A stretch of DNA of 9,560 bases, from NCBI GenBank assembly GCA_021811205.1, contig JAJZPK010000088.1, positions 1 through 9,560 of the forward strand. The letters are read 5' to 3'. The stretch is from Pseudomonadota bacterium. Its GTDB lineage: Bacteria; Pseudomonadota; Gammaproteobacteria; Burkholderiales; JABEVD01. Position numbers and translations under genes: made by a program. Below the pieces are notes generated by a model. The model saw nothing but the letters and a program-made list of their open reading frames with translations. It did no database searches and was not told the DNA's origin. Positions within the stretch are counted from its first letter, which is position 1, and each line of letters opens with the position of its first letter. Shown piece by piece: positions 1-7,049 of the stretch.

Positions 1-1206
1 TGGGAGTTTTTCGAAGAGACGGTAAAAGACTGGCTGAAAGCTTACGGCTATCAATCGATCAGGCTTCCCATCGTCGAGCAGACAGCCCTTTTCAGGCGTT
101 CGATCGGGGAAGTGACGGACATCGTCGAGAAGGAAATGTACACGTTCGAGGATCTGCTGAACGGAGAGAGCCTGACCCTGCGGCCAGAGGGCACGGCATC
201 CTGTGTGCGTGCGGTGCTGCAGCATAATCTGCTTTATGCCGGTGCCTTGCGCCTGTCCTACATGGGGCCGATGTTCCGTCACGAGCGTCCCCAGAAGGGA
301 CGCTACAGGCAGTTCCATCAGGTGGGCGTCGAGGCGCTCGGCTTCGAGGGGCCCGATATCGACGCGGAACAGATCGTCATGGCGGCGAGGCTCTGGAAAA
401 AACTGGGTTTGTCGGGCTTGACGCTAGAGATCAATTCGCTCGGAGACTCGGCATCGCGCGCAAGGCACAAAGGGAAGCTGATCAGGCATTTCGAGGAGAA
501 TCTTGATCTGCTAGACGAGGATGCGAAAAGGCGGCTCCACAGCAATCCGCTCAGGATACTGGACAGCAAGAACCCTGCGATGCGCGAAATCGTGGAGGCT
601 GCGCCCAAACTTATAGACGATCTGGACGATGATTCTGCAGCTCATTTCGCCGAACTCAAAAAAACACTGGAAGGGCTCGGTGTCCATTTCGAGATCAATC
701 CAAGGCTGGTGCGGGGGCTGGATTACTACAACCGCACGGTTTTCGAATGGGTCACCGACAAGCTCGGCGCTCAAGGGACGGTTTGCGCAGGCGGGCGGTA
801 CGACGGGCTCGTCGGGCAGATCGGCGGAAAGCCTTCGCCTGCTTGCGGATTTGCAATCGGGATCGAGCGCATCCTTGCCCTCGTTCAGGAAGAGAACCAG
901 GGGAGAGCACCAGAAGCCCGCGACGTCTATCTCGTGCACCAGGGGGAAGCGGCGTCCAAGTTCGCGATGATCGCTTCGGAATTTTTGCGAGACAACGATT
1001 TTTCGGTCATCCTTCATTGCGGCGGCGGCAGCTTCAAATCGCAAATGAAGAAAGCCGATGCGAGCGGCGCGACTGTTGCCGTGATCATCGGAGACGACGA
1101 GGCGGGGGCAGGGGAAGTCACCCTGAAACCTTTGCGCGTCGAGGCGGGGCAACAAAGGATGGGTCTTGCGCAGGCAGTGGCCTGGCTGCACTCACATTCA
1201 ATTTGA
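1..1206 (+). CDS. hisS: Histidyl-tRNA synthetase, 5' end missing
   Basis: Class II aminoacyl-tRNA synthetase that charges tRNA-His with histidine in the cytoplasm. The reading frame is open from base 1 and no start codon is visible; 401 codons plus TGA are present. The E. coli enzyme has 424 residues, so about 20 N-terminal residues, including most of motif 1, lie outside the window. Visible signatures, numbered from base 1, are TLRPEGT (59-65), motif 2 with FRHER (92-96), the histidine-specific [15 protein letters not shown] (236-250) and AGGRYDGL (263-270), and motif 3 with GFAIGIER (283-290). The last ~95 residues form the anticodon-binding domain, with a glycine-rich [14 protein letters not shown] stretch. 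An ATG at 112 exists but lies inside the conserved fold, so it is not the start. The next gene follows after 9 bases. Identification is essentially certain. Confidence 0.98.
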   Translation, partial: WEFFEETVKDWLKAYGYQSIRLPIVEQTALFRRSIGEVTDIVEKEMYTFEDLLNGESLTLRPEGTASCVRAVLQHNLLYAGALRLSYMGPMFRHERPQKGRYRQFHQVGVEALGFEGPDIDAEQIVMAARLWKKLGLSGLTLEINSLGDSASRARHKGKLIRHFEENLDLLDEDAKRRLHSNPLRILDSKNPAMREIVEAAPKLIDDLDDDSAAHFAELKKTLEGLGVHFEINPRLVRGLDYYNRTVFEWVTDKLGAQGTVCAGGRYDGLVGQIGGKPSPACGFAIGIERILALVQEENQGRAPEARDVYLVHQGEAASKFAMIASEFLRDNDFSVILHCGGGSFKSQMKKADASGATVAVIIGDDEAGAGEVTLKPLRVEAGQQRMGLAQAVAWLHSHSI

Positions 1207-1211
1207 GGAAG
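1205..1211 (+). promoter_or_regulatory. Shine-Dalgarno sequence of the yfgM-like gene
   Basis: GAGGAAG overlaps the hisS stop codon (TGA 1204-1206) and lies a few bases before ATG 1216. It fixes the start of the yfgM-like gene and suggests that its translation is coupled to the end of hisS. Confidence 0.7.
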
Positions 1212-1215
1212 AACT

Positions 1216-1848
1216 ATGTACGATCTGGACGAACAGCAGCAATTGGAGATCATCAAGGCTTGGCTGGTAAGGCATGGGAAAGGGGTGGTATTCGGTATTT
1301 TTGCCGTGCTCATCGGCATCACTTCATTTCTCGGCTACCGCCATTACGCACTGCGTCAGGCCGAAAAGGCCTCCACGCTGTATGACGGCCTCCTGAAAAT
1401 GGGAAAGGGTGAGGATATCAAGAAGGTCAGGCTCGCAGCGTCCAGCATCGTGGAAACCTATCCTGGCACACCCTATGCGGGAAGGGCGGCATTGATCGTC
1501 GCGCAGCGGGATTTCGAGGCAGGGGATATGAACGATGCCAGGCTGCAGCTTCAGTGGGTTCTGGATCACAGCAAGGAGTCCGGCATCAGGGATATTGCAA
1601 GACTCAGGCTGGCGCGCGTCTTTTTCGACGAGAAGCAGTATGGGGATGCGATCGGAACGCTCGACGGGCAGCATAGCGAAGCATTCGACGGACTTTATTC
1701 GGATCTCAAGGGTGACATTTTCGCGGAACAAGGCAAGCGCGATCAGGCGAGAAGTGCTTATCTGGTCGCGCTCAACAAGATCCAGAACGGAAGCGCTTAT
1801 CGGAACGTGGTCAGCATCAAGCTTGATGCGGCAGGAGGTGCGAAATGA
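1216..1848 (+). CDS. yfgM: YfgM-like membrane-anchored TPR protein
   Basis: Predicted 210-residue inner-membrane protein of the YfgM family (tetratricopeptide-like, often annotated as ancillary SecYEG translocon subunit). In E. coli, YfgM partners with the chaperone PpiD at the Sec translocon and hands exported proteins to periplasmic chaperones; that role is transferred by homology. The sequence shows a short polar cytoplasmic N-terminus (MYDLDEQQQLEIIKAW), one hydrophobic segment at about 24-41, then a soluble, mostly helical domain with TPR-like helical pairs (for example around ARLQLQWVLDHSKE and ARLRLARVFFDEKQYGDA). There is no cleavable signal peptide, so the C-terminal domain should face the periplasm. 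Placement between hisS and bamB matches the gammaproteobacterial order and supports the call. The stop overlaps the bamB start by 4 bases (ATGA). The family assignment is strong; the symbol is by analogy with E. coli. Confidence 0.88.
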   Translation: MYDLDEQQQLEIIKAWLVRHGKGVVFGIFAVLIGITSFLGYRHYALRQAEKASTLYDGLLKMGKGEDIKKVRLAASSIVETYPGTPYAGRAALIVAQRDFEAGDMNDARLQLQWVLDHSKESGIRDIARLRLARVFFDEKQYGDAIGTLDGQHSEAFDGLYSDLKGDIFAEQGKRDQARSAYLVALNKIQNGSAYRNVVSIKLDAAGGAK

Positions 1849-2978
1849 GAAGGCTGGCCGTATTCCTGGCGCTCGCTTCGCTTGCGGGCTGTTCGACGAT
1901 AGGCAATCTTTTCGGGAAGAAAGATGATATACCCAAATTGCCGGATATCCATCAGACCTTCAAGCCGCTCGTGCTTTGGCAAGATGACGTGGGCGCATCG
2001 AAGGATGATGTTTTCGTCCCGGCCGTCGATCATGGCGCGGTATTCGCGGCATCCCATGACGGCGAGATCATGCGGATCGAGAGCCTGAAGGGCAGGGTGA
2101 CCTGGAAGATCGACACGGGGCGCAAGCTTTCCGCAGGCGTAGGCGTGGGCGATGGCATGCTTGTCGTGTGCGCTCAGGACGGCGAGGTGCTGGCTTACGA
2201 CGAGTCAGGAAAACTGCTCTGGAGCCATGCGATCCTGGGCGAACTGCTGAGTGTCCCCCAGGCTGCGGACGGGGTCGTCATCGTCCGGGTCGGGGACGGC
2301 AGGATATTCGGGCTCGACGAAAAGGATGGCAGGCAGCTTTGGGTCTACCAGTACGCCAATCCCGCGCTCTCGGTCCGCAGTTATGCCGGGGTCGCGGTAT
2401 CCGATGAAACGGTTTATGCGGGCTTTGCCGGCGGGAAACTGGTCTCGATCGACGTGAAGACCGGTGCAGTCAATTGGGACTCCACGGTGGCCCAGGCGCA
2501 TGGCACAACCGAACTGGAAAGAATAGCGGATGTTACCAGCCTGCCTGTCGTCGACGAACTCCAGGTTTGCGCTGTAGCCTATCAGGGAAGGCTTGCCTGC
2601 TTCGATATCGGCAAGGGAGATCTGATCTGGTCGCGCAATGTTTCGAGCTATGCGGGCATGATTGTCAACAAGCGCAATTTCTTCGTGACGAGCGATCAGG
2701 GTGATATCCTGAGTCTGGACAGTACGGCCGGCGCCACCTTGTGGAAGCAGACGTTGCTCGAGGGACGGCAGCCGAGCGCTCCCTATATACAAGGCAGCTA
2801 CGTGGTCGTAGGGGATGTCCAGGGCTACGTCCATTTCATGAAGCGCAGCGATGGCGATCTCGTCGCGCGCGCCGAGACCGACGGCAGCCCGATTCGATAC
2901 GGCCCCGTCCGCCTCAACGACGACATGTTCCTTGTTCAAACGCAAAAGGGACATCTTTATGCGATGGCCACGCCCTGA
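1845..2978 (+). CDS. bamB: Outer-membrane assembly lipoprotein BamB
   Basis: Beta-propeller lipoprotein of the BAM complex, which inserts beta-barrel proteins into the outer membrane; BamB binds BamA. The 377-residue product opens with a lipoprotein signal peptide (MRRLAVFLALASLAGC), lipobox LAGC with the modified cysteine at residue 16. Serine follows it, which fits outer-membrane sorting. The rest is a PQQ-like propeller whose blades end in repeated xDxxxGxxxW elements; tryptophans fall at about 87, 126, 166, 211, 262 and 300, with a degenerate later blade (MKRSDGDLVARAE) and a closing strand at the C-terminus. The family has eight blades. GTTELERIADV, near 220-230, is a typical BamB segment. 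The ATG overlaps the upstream stop (ATGA), implying translational coupling, and der begins 3 bases after this stop. Length and domain layout are normal. Confidence 0.96.
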   Translation: MRRLAVFLALASLAGCSTIGNLFGKKDDIPKLPDIHQTFKPLVLWQDDVGASKDDVFVPAVDHGAVFAASHDGEIMRIESLKGRVTWKIDTGRKLSAGVGVGDGMLVVCAQDGEVLAYDESGKLLWSHAILGELLSVPQAADGVVIVRVGDGRIFGLDEKDGRQLWVYQYANPALSVRSYAGVAVSDETVYAGFAGGKLVSIDVKTGAVNWDSTVAQAHGTTELERIADVTSLPVVDELQVCAVAYQGRLACFDIGKGDLIWSRNVSSYAGMIVNKRNFFVTSDQGDILSLDSTAGATLWKQTLLEGRQPSAPYIQGSYVVVGDVQGYVHFMKRSDGDLVARAETDGSPIRYGPVRLNDDMFLVQTQKGHLYAMATP

Positions 2979-2981
2979 ACG

Positions 2982-4379
2982 ATGAAACCGACACTGGTCA
3001 TCGTGGGCCGACCCAATGTCGGCAAATCCACGCTCTTCAACCGGCTCACCAAGAGCAGGGATGCCATTGTTGCGGATTTTCCCGGGCTTACCCGGGACAG
3101 GCATTATGGACACGGCAAGGTAGGGGATAAACCTTTTCTCGTCGTCGATACGGGCGGTTTCGAGCCTGTCGTCAAGGAAGGCATCGTGCATGAGATGGCG
3201 AAGCAGACCCTCCAGGCGATCGACGAAGCGGATGTGATCCTGTTTCTGGTCGACGGCAGGGAAGGGCTGACTGCACAGGACAGGGCGATTGCTGAGCAGC
3301 TCAGGAAAACGGGCATCCCCGTTTTCCTGGTGGTCAACAAGACCGAAGGCATGATGCGTCACGTCGTCTCCGCGGAATTCCACGAACTCGGTCTCGGGGA
3401 CCCGTTGCCGATCTCGTCTGCCCATGGCGACAATGTGCGCGATCTCGTCGAGATCGCACTCGACGGTTTTCCCAGCGAAGAGTCAGACTTTTCCATCAAC
3501 GAAGGCCCGAGGATCGCCATCGTGGGCCGACCCAATGCAGGTAAGTCGACCCTGGTCAATGCGCTTCTCGGGGAGGAGCGCGTCATTGCCTTCGATCAGC
3601 CCGGTACCACGCGGGACAGCATCCATGTCGAGTTCGAGCGCAGGGGAAAGACATACACACTGATCGACACGGCTGGATTGAGGAGAAAGGGAAAAGTCTT
3701 CGAAGCGGTGGAGAAGTTTTCCGTCGTGAAGACGTTGCAGGCCGTCGAGGACAGCAATGTCGTTGTGCTCGTTCTGGATGCGCAGGCCGAAATTTCCGAT
3801 CAGGATGCGCACATCGCCGGATTCGTACTGGAGGCGGGGCGTTCGCTTGTCGTGGCTGTCAACAAGTGGGACAACCTGGATGCCTACAGTCGGGATGCCG
3901 TGAAAAGGGATATATCGAGAAAGCTCAATTTCACGGGGTTTGCTTCCGTCCATTACATTTCCGCCTTGAACCGGACTGGACTCGATGCGCTCATGAAATC
4001 GGTCGACGAGGCTTATGCTGCTGCGATGGCGAAATTGTCGACGCCCAAACTCACGCGCCTCCTGATTGCCGCAGTGGAAAAACAGCCCCCACCAAAAACG
4101 GGAATGTTCAGACCGAAGCTGCGTTATGCGCACCAGGGGGGGATGAATCCTCCGCTGATCATCATTCACGGTACCTCCCTCGACCATGTCCCGGAAAGCT
4201 ACAGACGGTATCTTGAAAAAACGTTCAGGGACGCTTTCGATTTGAAGGGTTCACCGCTCAAGGTCGAGTTCAAACAGGGGAAAAACCCGTTCTTGGGAAA
4301 GAAGCCTCCCCAAAAAACGGAAAGCGAGAAGCGCGCGGCGCACCGCAAGCGCATTCTGGGCAGAAAAAAATACGGGTAA
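2982..4379 (+). CDS. der: Ribosome-assembly GTPase Der (EngA), tandem G domains
   Basis: Essential GTPase needed for maturation and stability of the 50S ribosomal subunit. The 465-residue protein has the diagnostic two GTPase domains followed by a KH-like RNA-binding domain. In domain 1, the P-loop GRPNVGKS is at 9-16, DTGGF at 56-60 and the G4 element NKTE at 119-122. Domain 2 has GRPNAGKS at 182-189, then [11 protein letters not shown]4 NKWD and G5 SALN. The C-terminal part carries the KH-like domain (for example [10 protein letters not shown]) and ends in a very basic tail rich in K and R, which probably contacts rRNA. The first G4 motif has Glu where the consensus has Asp; I recall this as common in betaproteobacterial Der, but have not checked it. 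No good Shine-Dalgarno precedes the ATG, only 3 bases after bamB, so it is probably translated by coupling. Confidence 0.98.
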   Translation: MKPTLVIVGRPNVGKSTLFNRLTKSRDAIVADFPGLTRDRHYGHGKVGDKPFLVVDTGGFEPVVKEGIVHEMAKQTLQAIDEADVILFLVDGREGLTAQDRAIAEQLRKTGIPVFLVVNKTEGMMRHVVSAEFHELGLGDPLPISSAHGDNVRDLVEIALDGFPSEESDFSINEGPRIAIVGRPNAGKSTLVNALLGEERVIAFDQPGTTRDSIHVEFERRGKTYTLIDTAGLRRKGKVFEAVEKFSVVKTLQAVEDSNVVVLVLDAQAEISDQDAHIAGFVLEAGRSLVVAVNKWDNLDAYSRDAVKRDISRKLNFTGFASVHYISALNRTGLDALMKSVDEAYAAAMAKLSTPKLTRLLIAAVEKQPPPKTGMFRPKLRYAHQGGMNPPLIIIHGTSLDHVPESYRRYLEKTFRDAFDLKGSPLKVEFKQGKNPFLGKKPPQKTESEKRAAHRKRILGRKKYG

Positions 4380-4386
4380 TGAACCT

Positions 4387-4417
4387 ATTCCAGGCACACC
4401 TGTCCAATTGCCTGAAT
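4387..4417 (+). other. Hairpin after der, possible weak terminator or attenuator
   Basis: CAGGCA (4391-4396) pairs with TGCCTG (4409-4414). The stem extends outward with ATT/AAT across one bulged C at 4390, giving about 9 pairs around a 12-base loop. A run of six T lies at 4429-4434, but 11 bases separate it from the stem base, so this is not a standard intrinsic terminator. It could partly separate der from hfq transcription, act as a 3'-end stabiliser, or be chance. No folding energy was calculated. Confidence 0.3.
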
Positions 4418-4466
4418 GCATTTCCAAATTTTTTAGCATAATGCTGAACACTAGTCTAGAATGCAT
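4416..4466. repeat. Palindrome cluster ATGCAT - AGCATaATGCT - ATGCAT
   Basis: Three inverted repeats lie over the hfq promoter: ATGCAT (4416-4421), AGCATAATGCT (4435-4445, 5-base arms around one A) and ATGCAT (4461-4466). Both hexamers sit within an identical direct repeat GAATGCAT (4414-4421 and 4459-4466). The centres are about 21.5 and 23.5 bases apart, close to two helical turns. The middle palindrome overlaps the proposed -35 box and the last one overlaps the end of the -10 box. This is compatible with an operator, but no known regulator is recognised. Confidence 0.4.
4433..4462 (+). promoter_or_regulatory. Predicted sigma70-type promoter of hfq
   Basis: TTAGCA (4433-4438, 4 of 6 bases of TTGACA) is separated by 18 bases from TAGAAT (4457-4462, 5 of 6 bases of TATAAT). 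Transcription would begin near 4469, leaving a leader of about 27 bases before the hfq ATG. The surrounding gap is AT-rich compared with the coding DNA. It is the only intergenic region in the window long enough for an ordinary promoter, and E. coli hfq is also known to have its own promoters. Confidence 0.55.
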
Positions 4467-4495
4467 AAAGGTTAACAATAAAATCGGAGAAGTTT

Positions 4496-4741
4496 ATGAG
4501 TGCAAAAGGGCAATTGTTACAAGACCCGTTTTTGAACACATTGCGTAAGGAGCATGTGTCGGTATCCATCTACCTTGTCAACGGCATCAAGCTCCAGGGA
4601 TTGATCGAATCTTTCGACCAGTATGTGATCCTGTTGAAGAACACGGTCACGCAGATGGTCTACAAGCATGCAATTTCGACGGTCGTTCCTTCCAGGCCCG
4701 TTTCCATTCCGTTCGATTCCTCTTCCACATCGGCTGGATGA
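4496..4741 (+). CDS. hfq: RNA chaperone Hfq
   Basis: Sm-like hexameric protein that pairs small RNAs with mRNAs and affects mRNA stability and translation. The 81-residue product carries the full Sm fold: QDPFLN (9-14) and the Sm2 element YKHAIST (56-62) form the uridine-binding proximal face, including Q9, K57 and H58. VNGIKLQG (28-35) is the classic Sm1 loop. Where E. coli has FDQF this protein has FDQY, so Tyr43 replaces the proximal-face Phe. The lateral rim motif is RKEH (17-20) instead of RRER in E. coli. The C-terminal tail is short (about 12 residues, Ser-rich) and lacks the long Gly/His/acidic tail of E. coli. A clear GGAGA (4486-4490) precedes the ATG by 5 bases. It has its own predicted promoter and overlaps hflX by 4 bases. 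Confidence 0.98.
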   Translation: MSAKGQLLQDPFLNTLRKEHVSVSIYLVNGIKLQGLIESFDQYVILLKNTVTQMVYKHAISTVVPSRPVSIPFDSSSTSAG

Positions 4742-5859
4742 CGGAAGGGTCGGGCAATGAAGTCGTGCTCGTCGCCATTGATTTCGGCGAACCCGGCTTC
4801 CAGGAGAGTCTGGACGAACTGAAAGAACTCGCCTCCAGCGCGATGCTGGACGTGCTTGCGACAGTAACGGGAAAAAGAGCATTTCCAGACGCCGCGACCT
4901 ATGCAGGCAGTGGAAAGCTCGATGAAGTGGCGGCGACGCTCATCGGAACGCGTGCGCAGCTCGTCGTCTTCAATCATGAACTTTCCCCTGCGCAACAACG
5001 CAATCTCGAAAACAGGCTGAAATGCCGCGTGATCGACAGGACAAGCCTGATACTCGACATCTTTTCCCAAAGGGCGAAGAGCGCAGAGGGCAAACTCCAG
5101 GTGGAGCTTGCCCAGCTCGAGCATCTTTCGACCCGGCTGATTCGGGGCTGGACCCACCTTGAGCGTCAGAAGGGAGGGATAGGTCTGAGAGGCCCGGGAG
5201 AGACGCAGCTTGAGACGGACAGGCGCCTGATCGGGAAAAGAGTCAAGCTCCTGAAGGAACGGCTGAAGAAGCTCAGGCTGCAGCGCTTCGTGCAAAGGCG
5301 GTCCCGTGCGCGCGGACATGTGCCCTCCATTTCCATTGTCGGCTATACGAATGCAGGAAAGTCGACGCTTTTCAACGCGCTCACCCGCGCCAATGCCTAT
5401 GCGGCCGACCAGCTGTTCGCGACCCTGGATACGACTTCGCGTCGCCTCTATATTCCCGAGCGGGGCCAGGTCGTGCTGTCCGACACGGTCGGATTCATCA
5501 GGCAGTTGCCGCATACGCTGGTCGCCTCCTTTTGTGCCACGCTGGAGGAGACTGTGCATGCCGATCTTCTGCTTCACGTGGTCGACTCGGGCTCCCCGGA
5601 CAGGATGGGCAGGATCGAGGAGGTCAACAGGGTGCTTGCCGAAATCGGGGCCGATTCTGTTCCGCAGGTCCTCGTTTTCAACAAGATTGACATAAATGGC
5701 CTGTCACCGGGTCTGGAACGCGACGAATATGGTAGAATCGTCGAGGTTCGCTTGAGCGCGAAAACCGGAGATGGACTGGATCTGCTCAGGCAGTGTCTGG
5801 GAGAGTTCATCGAAGCCCGGAAATTTATGGGCGAGGCACTGACTGCAGCATCAATTTGA
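4738..5859 (+). CDS. hflX: Ribosome-splitting GTPase HflX
   Basis: Translational GTPase of the Obg-HflX group. Family members bind the 50S subunit and split stalled or vacant 70S ribosomes under heat or antibiotic stress. In the 373-residue protein, the N-terminal HflX domain (about 1-195) includes the glycine-rich [16 protein letters not shown] segment. It is followed by a basic, coiled-coil-like helix ([16 protein letters not shown]) and the G domain: G1 GYTNAGKS (202-209), G3 DTVGF (249-253), G4 NKID (315-318) and G5 SAK (340-342). It is shorter than E. coli HflX (426 residues), mainly at the C-terminus, where little follows the G domain. The start ATG overlaps the hfq stop (ATGA) with no strong Shine-Dalgarno, so it is probably coupled to hfq translation. 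It is followed by hflK, as in the classical hflA locus. Confidence 0.97.
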   Translation: MTEGSGNEVVLVAIDFGEPGFQESLDELKELASSAMLDVLATVTGKRAFPDAATYAGSGKLDEVAATLIGTRAQLVVFNHELSPAQQRNLENRLKCRVIDRTSLILDIFSQRAKSAEGKLQVELAQLEHLSTRLIRGWTHLERQKGGIGLRGPGETQLETDRRLIGKRVKLLKERLKKLRLQRFVQRRSRARGHVPSISIVGYTNAGKSTLFNALTRANAYAADQLFATLDTTSRRLYIPERGQVVLSDTVGFIRQLPHTLVASFCATLEETVHADLLLHVVDSGSPDRMGRIEEVNRVLAEIGADSVPQVLVFNKIDINGLSPGLERDEYGRIVEVRLSAKTGDGLDLLRQCLGEFIEARKFMGEALTAASI

Positions 5860-5876
5860 CAGACAGGTTTTGAAAT

Positions 5877-7049
5877 ATGGGATTAAACGATCCGCAATGG
5901 GGGGGCGGGAAATCCGGCCCTCCCGATCTCGACGAACTGTGGAAGAATTTCAACCAGAAGCTTGAGGCTTTTTTTTCCGGCAAGAAGGGCGGCGCCGCAC
6001 CTTCCGGACCCAGGCCGGGCATCGGCCTTGGCGGACTCTGGATATTCATTGCGCTGGCATTCCTGATCTGGCTGGGCAGCGGTTTTTATATCGTCAATGC
6101 AAGCGACAGGGGCATCGTTCTGCGCTTCGGAAAATACGTCGAGACGACCATGCCCGGACCTCACTGGCATCTCCCCTATCCGATCGAGAGCGCCGAGATC
6201 GTCGACGTCTCGACGGTGAGGACCGTCGAAATAGGCTACAGGAACAACATCAAGAGCAAGATCCTTCAGGAGTCGCTGATGCTGACCGACGATGAGAATA
6301 TCGTCGACGTCCAGTTCGCCGTCCAGTACATCATCAAGAATCCGGAAGCCTATCTGTTCAACAACAGGAATCCGCAGGATGCGGTGAGGCAGATTGCAGA
6401 AGCGGCCATTCGCGAGGTGGTCGGAAAGAGCCAGATGAATTACGTGCTTTACGAAGGGCGAGAGCAGGTTGCCGATCAGGCCGCGGCGCTGATGCAAAAA
6501 ATACTCGACCTTTACAAGACGGGGATCGAGATCAGCAAGGTCACGATGCAGAATGCGCAGCCGCCCGAACAGGTTCAGGCCGCCTTCGACGACGCAGTCA
6601 AGGCCAACCAGGACAGGGCGCGCATGAAGAATGAGGGGCAGGCCTATTCCAACGACGTCGTGCCTCGGGCAGCAGGAGATGCCGCAAGGTTGATCCAGCA
6701 GGCCCAGGGATACAAGCAACGCGTGATTGCCAATGCGGAAGGCGATGCGAGCCGTTTCCAGCAGATACTTGCGCAATACGACAAGGCGCCGGGGGTGACA
6801 CGGGAGCGCATGTATCTTGAGACGATGCAGCGCATACTCAGCAATACCAACAAGATACTCGTCGATCAGAATAAAGGCGGAAATCTGCTTTATCTGCCGC
6901 TCGACAAGCTGATGCAGGCAACATCCCAGAGCCCCGCTTCTGCAGCGCCTGCCCAGGATGCAGCGCCTCCTGCAAGTTCGGCGCCTGCCGATAGTGATGC
7001 GCGTTCGCGGGACGCTTTCCGCAACCGTGACAGGGAGGACAGGCCGTGA
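5877..7049 (+). CDS. hflK: FtsH modulator HflK (SPFH/band 7 protein)
   Basis: Inner-membrane subunit of the HflKC complex, which encloses the FtsH protease and controls its access to membrane substrates. The 390-residue protein has a Gly/Pro-rich cytoplasmic N-terminus with the family-typical NDPQWGGG and PPDLDELW, and one transmembrane segment at about 53-73. A periplasmic SPFH/band-7 domain starts near YIVNASDRGIVLRFG, and a long helical region follows, rich in Ala/Gln/Glu (about 200-310), that assembles the cage. The C-terminus is low-complexity Ala/Pro/Ser, then charged (RSRDAFRNRDREDRP). The start at 5877 fits the family; only a weak AGG (5865-5867) precedes it. Two homopolymers, G7 at 5899-5905 and T8 at 5969-5976, lie in the first 35 codons, but the frame is intact. 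The last codons carry the ribosome-binding site of hflC. Confidence 0.97.
   Translation: MGLNDPQWGGGKSGPPDLDELWKNFNQKLEAFFSGKKGGAAPSGPRPGIGLGGLWIFIALAFLIWLGSGFYIVNASDRGIVLRFGKYVETTMPGPHWHLPYPIESAEIVDVSTVRTVEIGYRNNIKSKILQESLMLTDDENIVDVQFAVQYIIKNPEAYLFNNRNPQDAVRQIAEAAIREVVGKSQMNYVLYEGREQVADQAAALMQKILDLYKTGIEISKVTMQNAQPPEQVQAAFDDAVKANQDRARMKNEGQAYSNDVVPRAAGDAARLIQQAQGYKQRVIANAEGDASRFQQILAQYDKAPGVTRERMYLETMQRILSNTNKILVDQNKGGNLLYLPLDKLMQATSQSPASAAPAQDAAPPASSAPADSDARSRDAFRNRDREDRP
7033..7038 (+). promoter_or_regulatory. Strong Shine-Dalgarno for the GTG start of hflC
   Basis: GGGAGG lies 7 bases before GTG 7046, inside the end of hflK. It supports the non-ATG start, since no ATG is available between here and the transmembrane segment of HflC. 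GTG and the hflK stop TGA overlap as GTGA (7046-7049). Confidence 0.75.

Noticed and set aside
511..1191. Long minus-strand open frame opposite hisS, and similar ones opposite bamB, der, hflX, hflK and hisZ
   Set aside because: These mirror strongly coding + strand genes; their translations show no recognisable domains and are rich in Arg/His/Pro/Ser as expected of antisense shadows.
4450..4460. Overlapping ACTAGT and TCTAGA (two CTAG tetramers) upstream of hfq
   Set aside because: Looks like a cloning-site scar, but the flanks are natural-looking, CTAG also occurs inside hisS, and the gap continues into a normal hfq leader.
5687..5738. TTGACA (5687-5692) and TAGAAT (5733-5738) inside hflX
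   Set aside because: Both hexamers match consensus well, but 40 bases separate them, far too many for one promoter, and each is explained by coding sequence.
5856..5861. Perfect TTGACA at the end of hflX, a possible -35 box for hflK
   Set aside because: No -10-like hexamer lies 16-18 bases downstream, and transcription would start inside hflK. Part of the hexamer simply spells the hflX stop codon.
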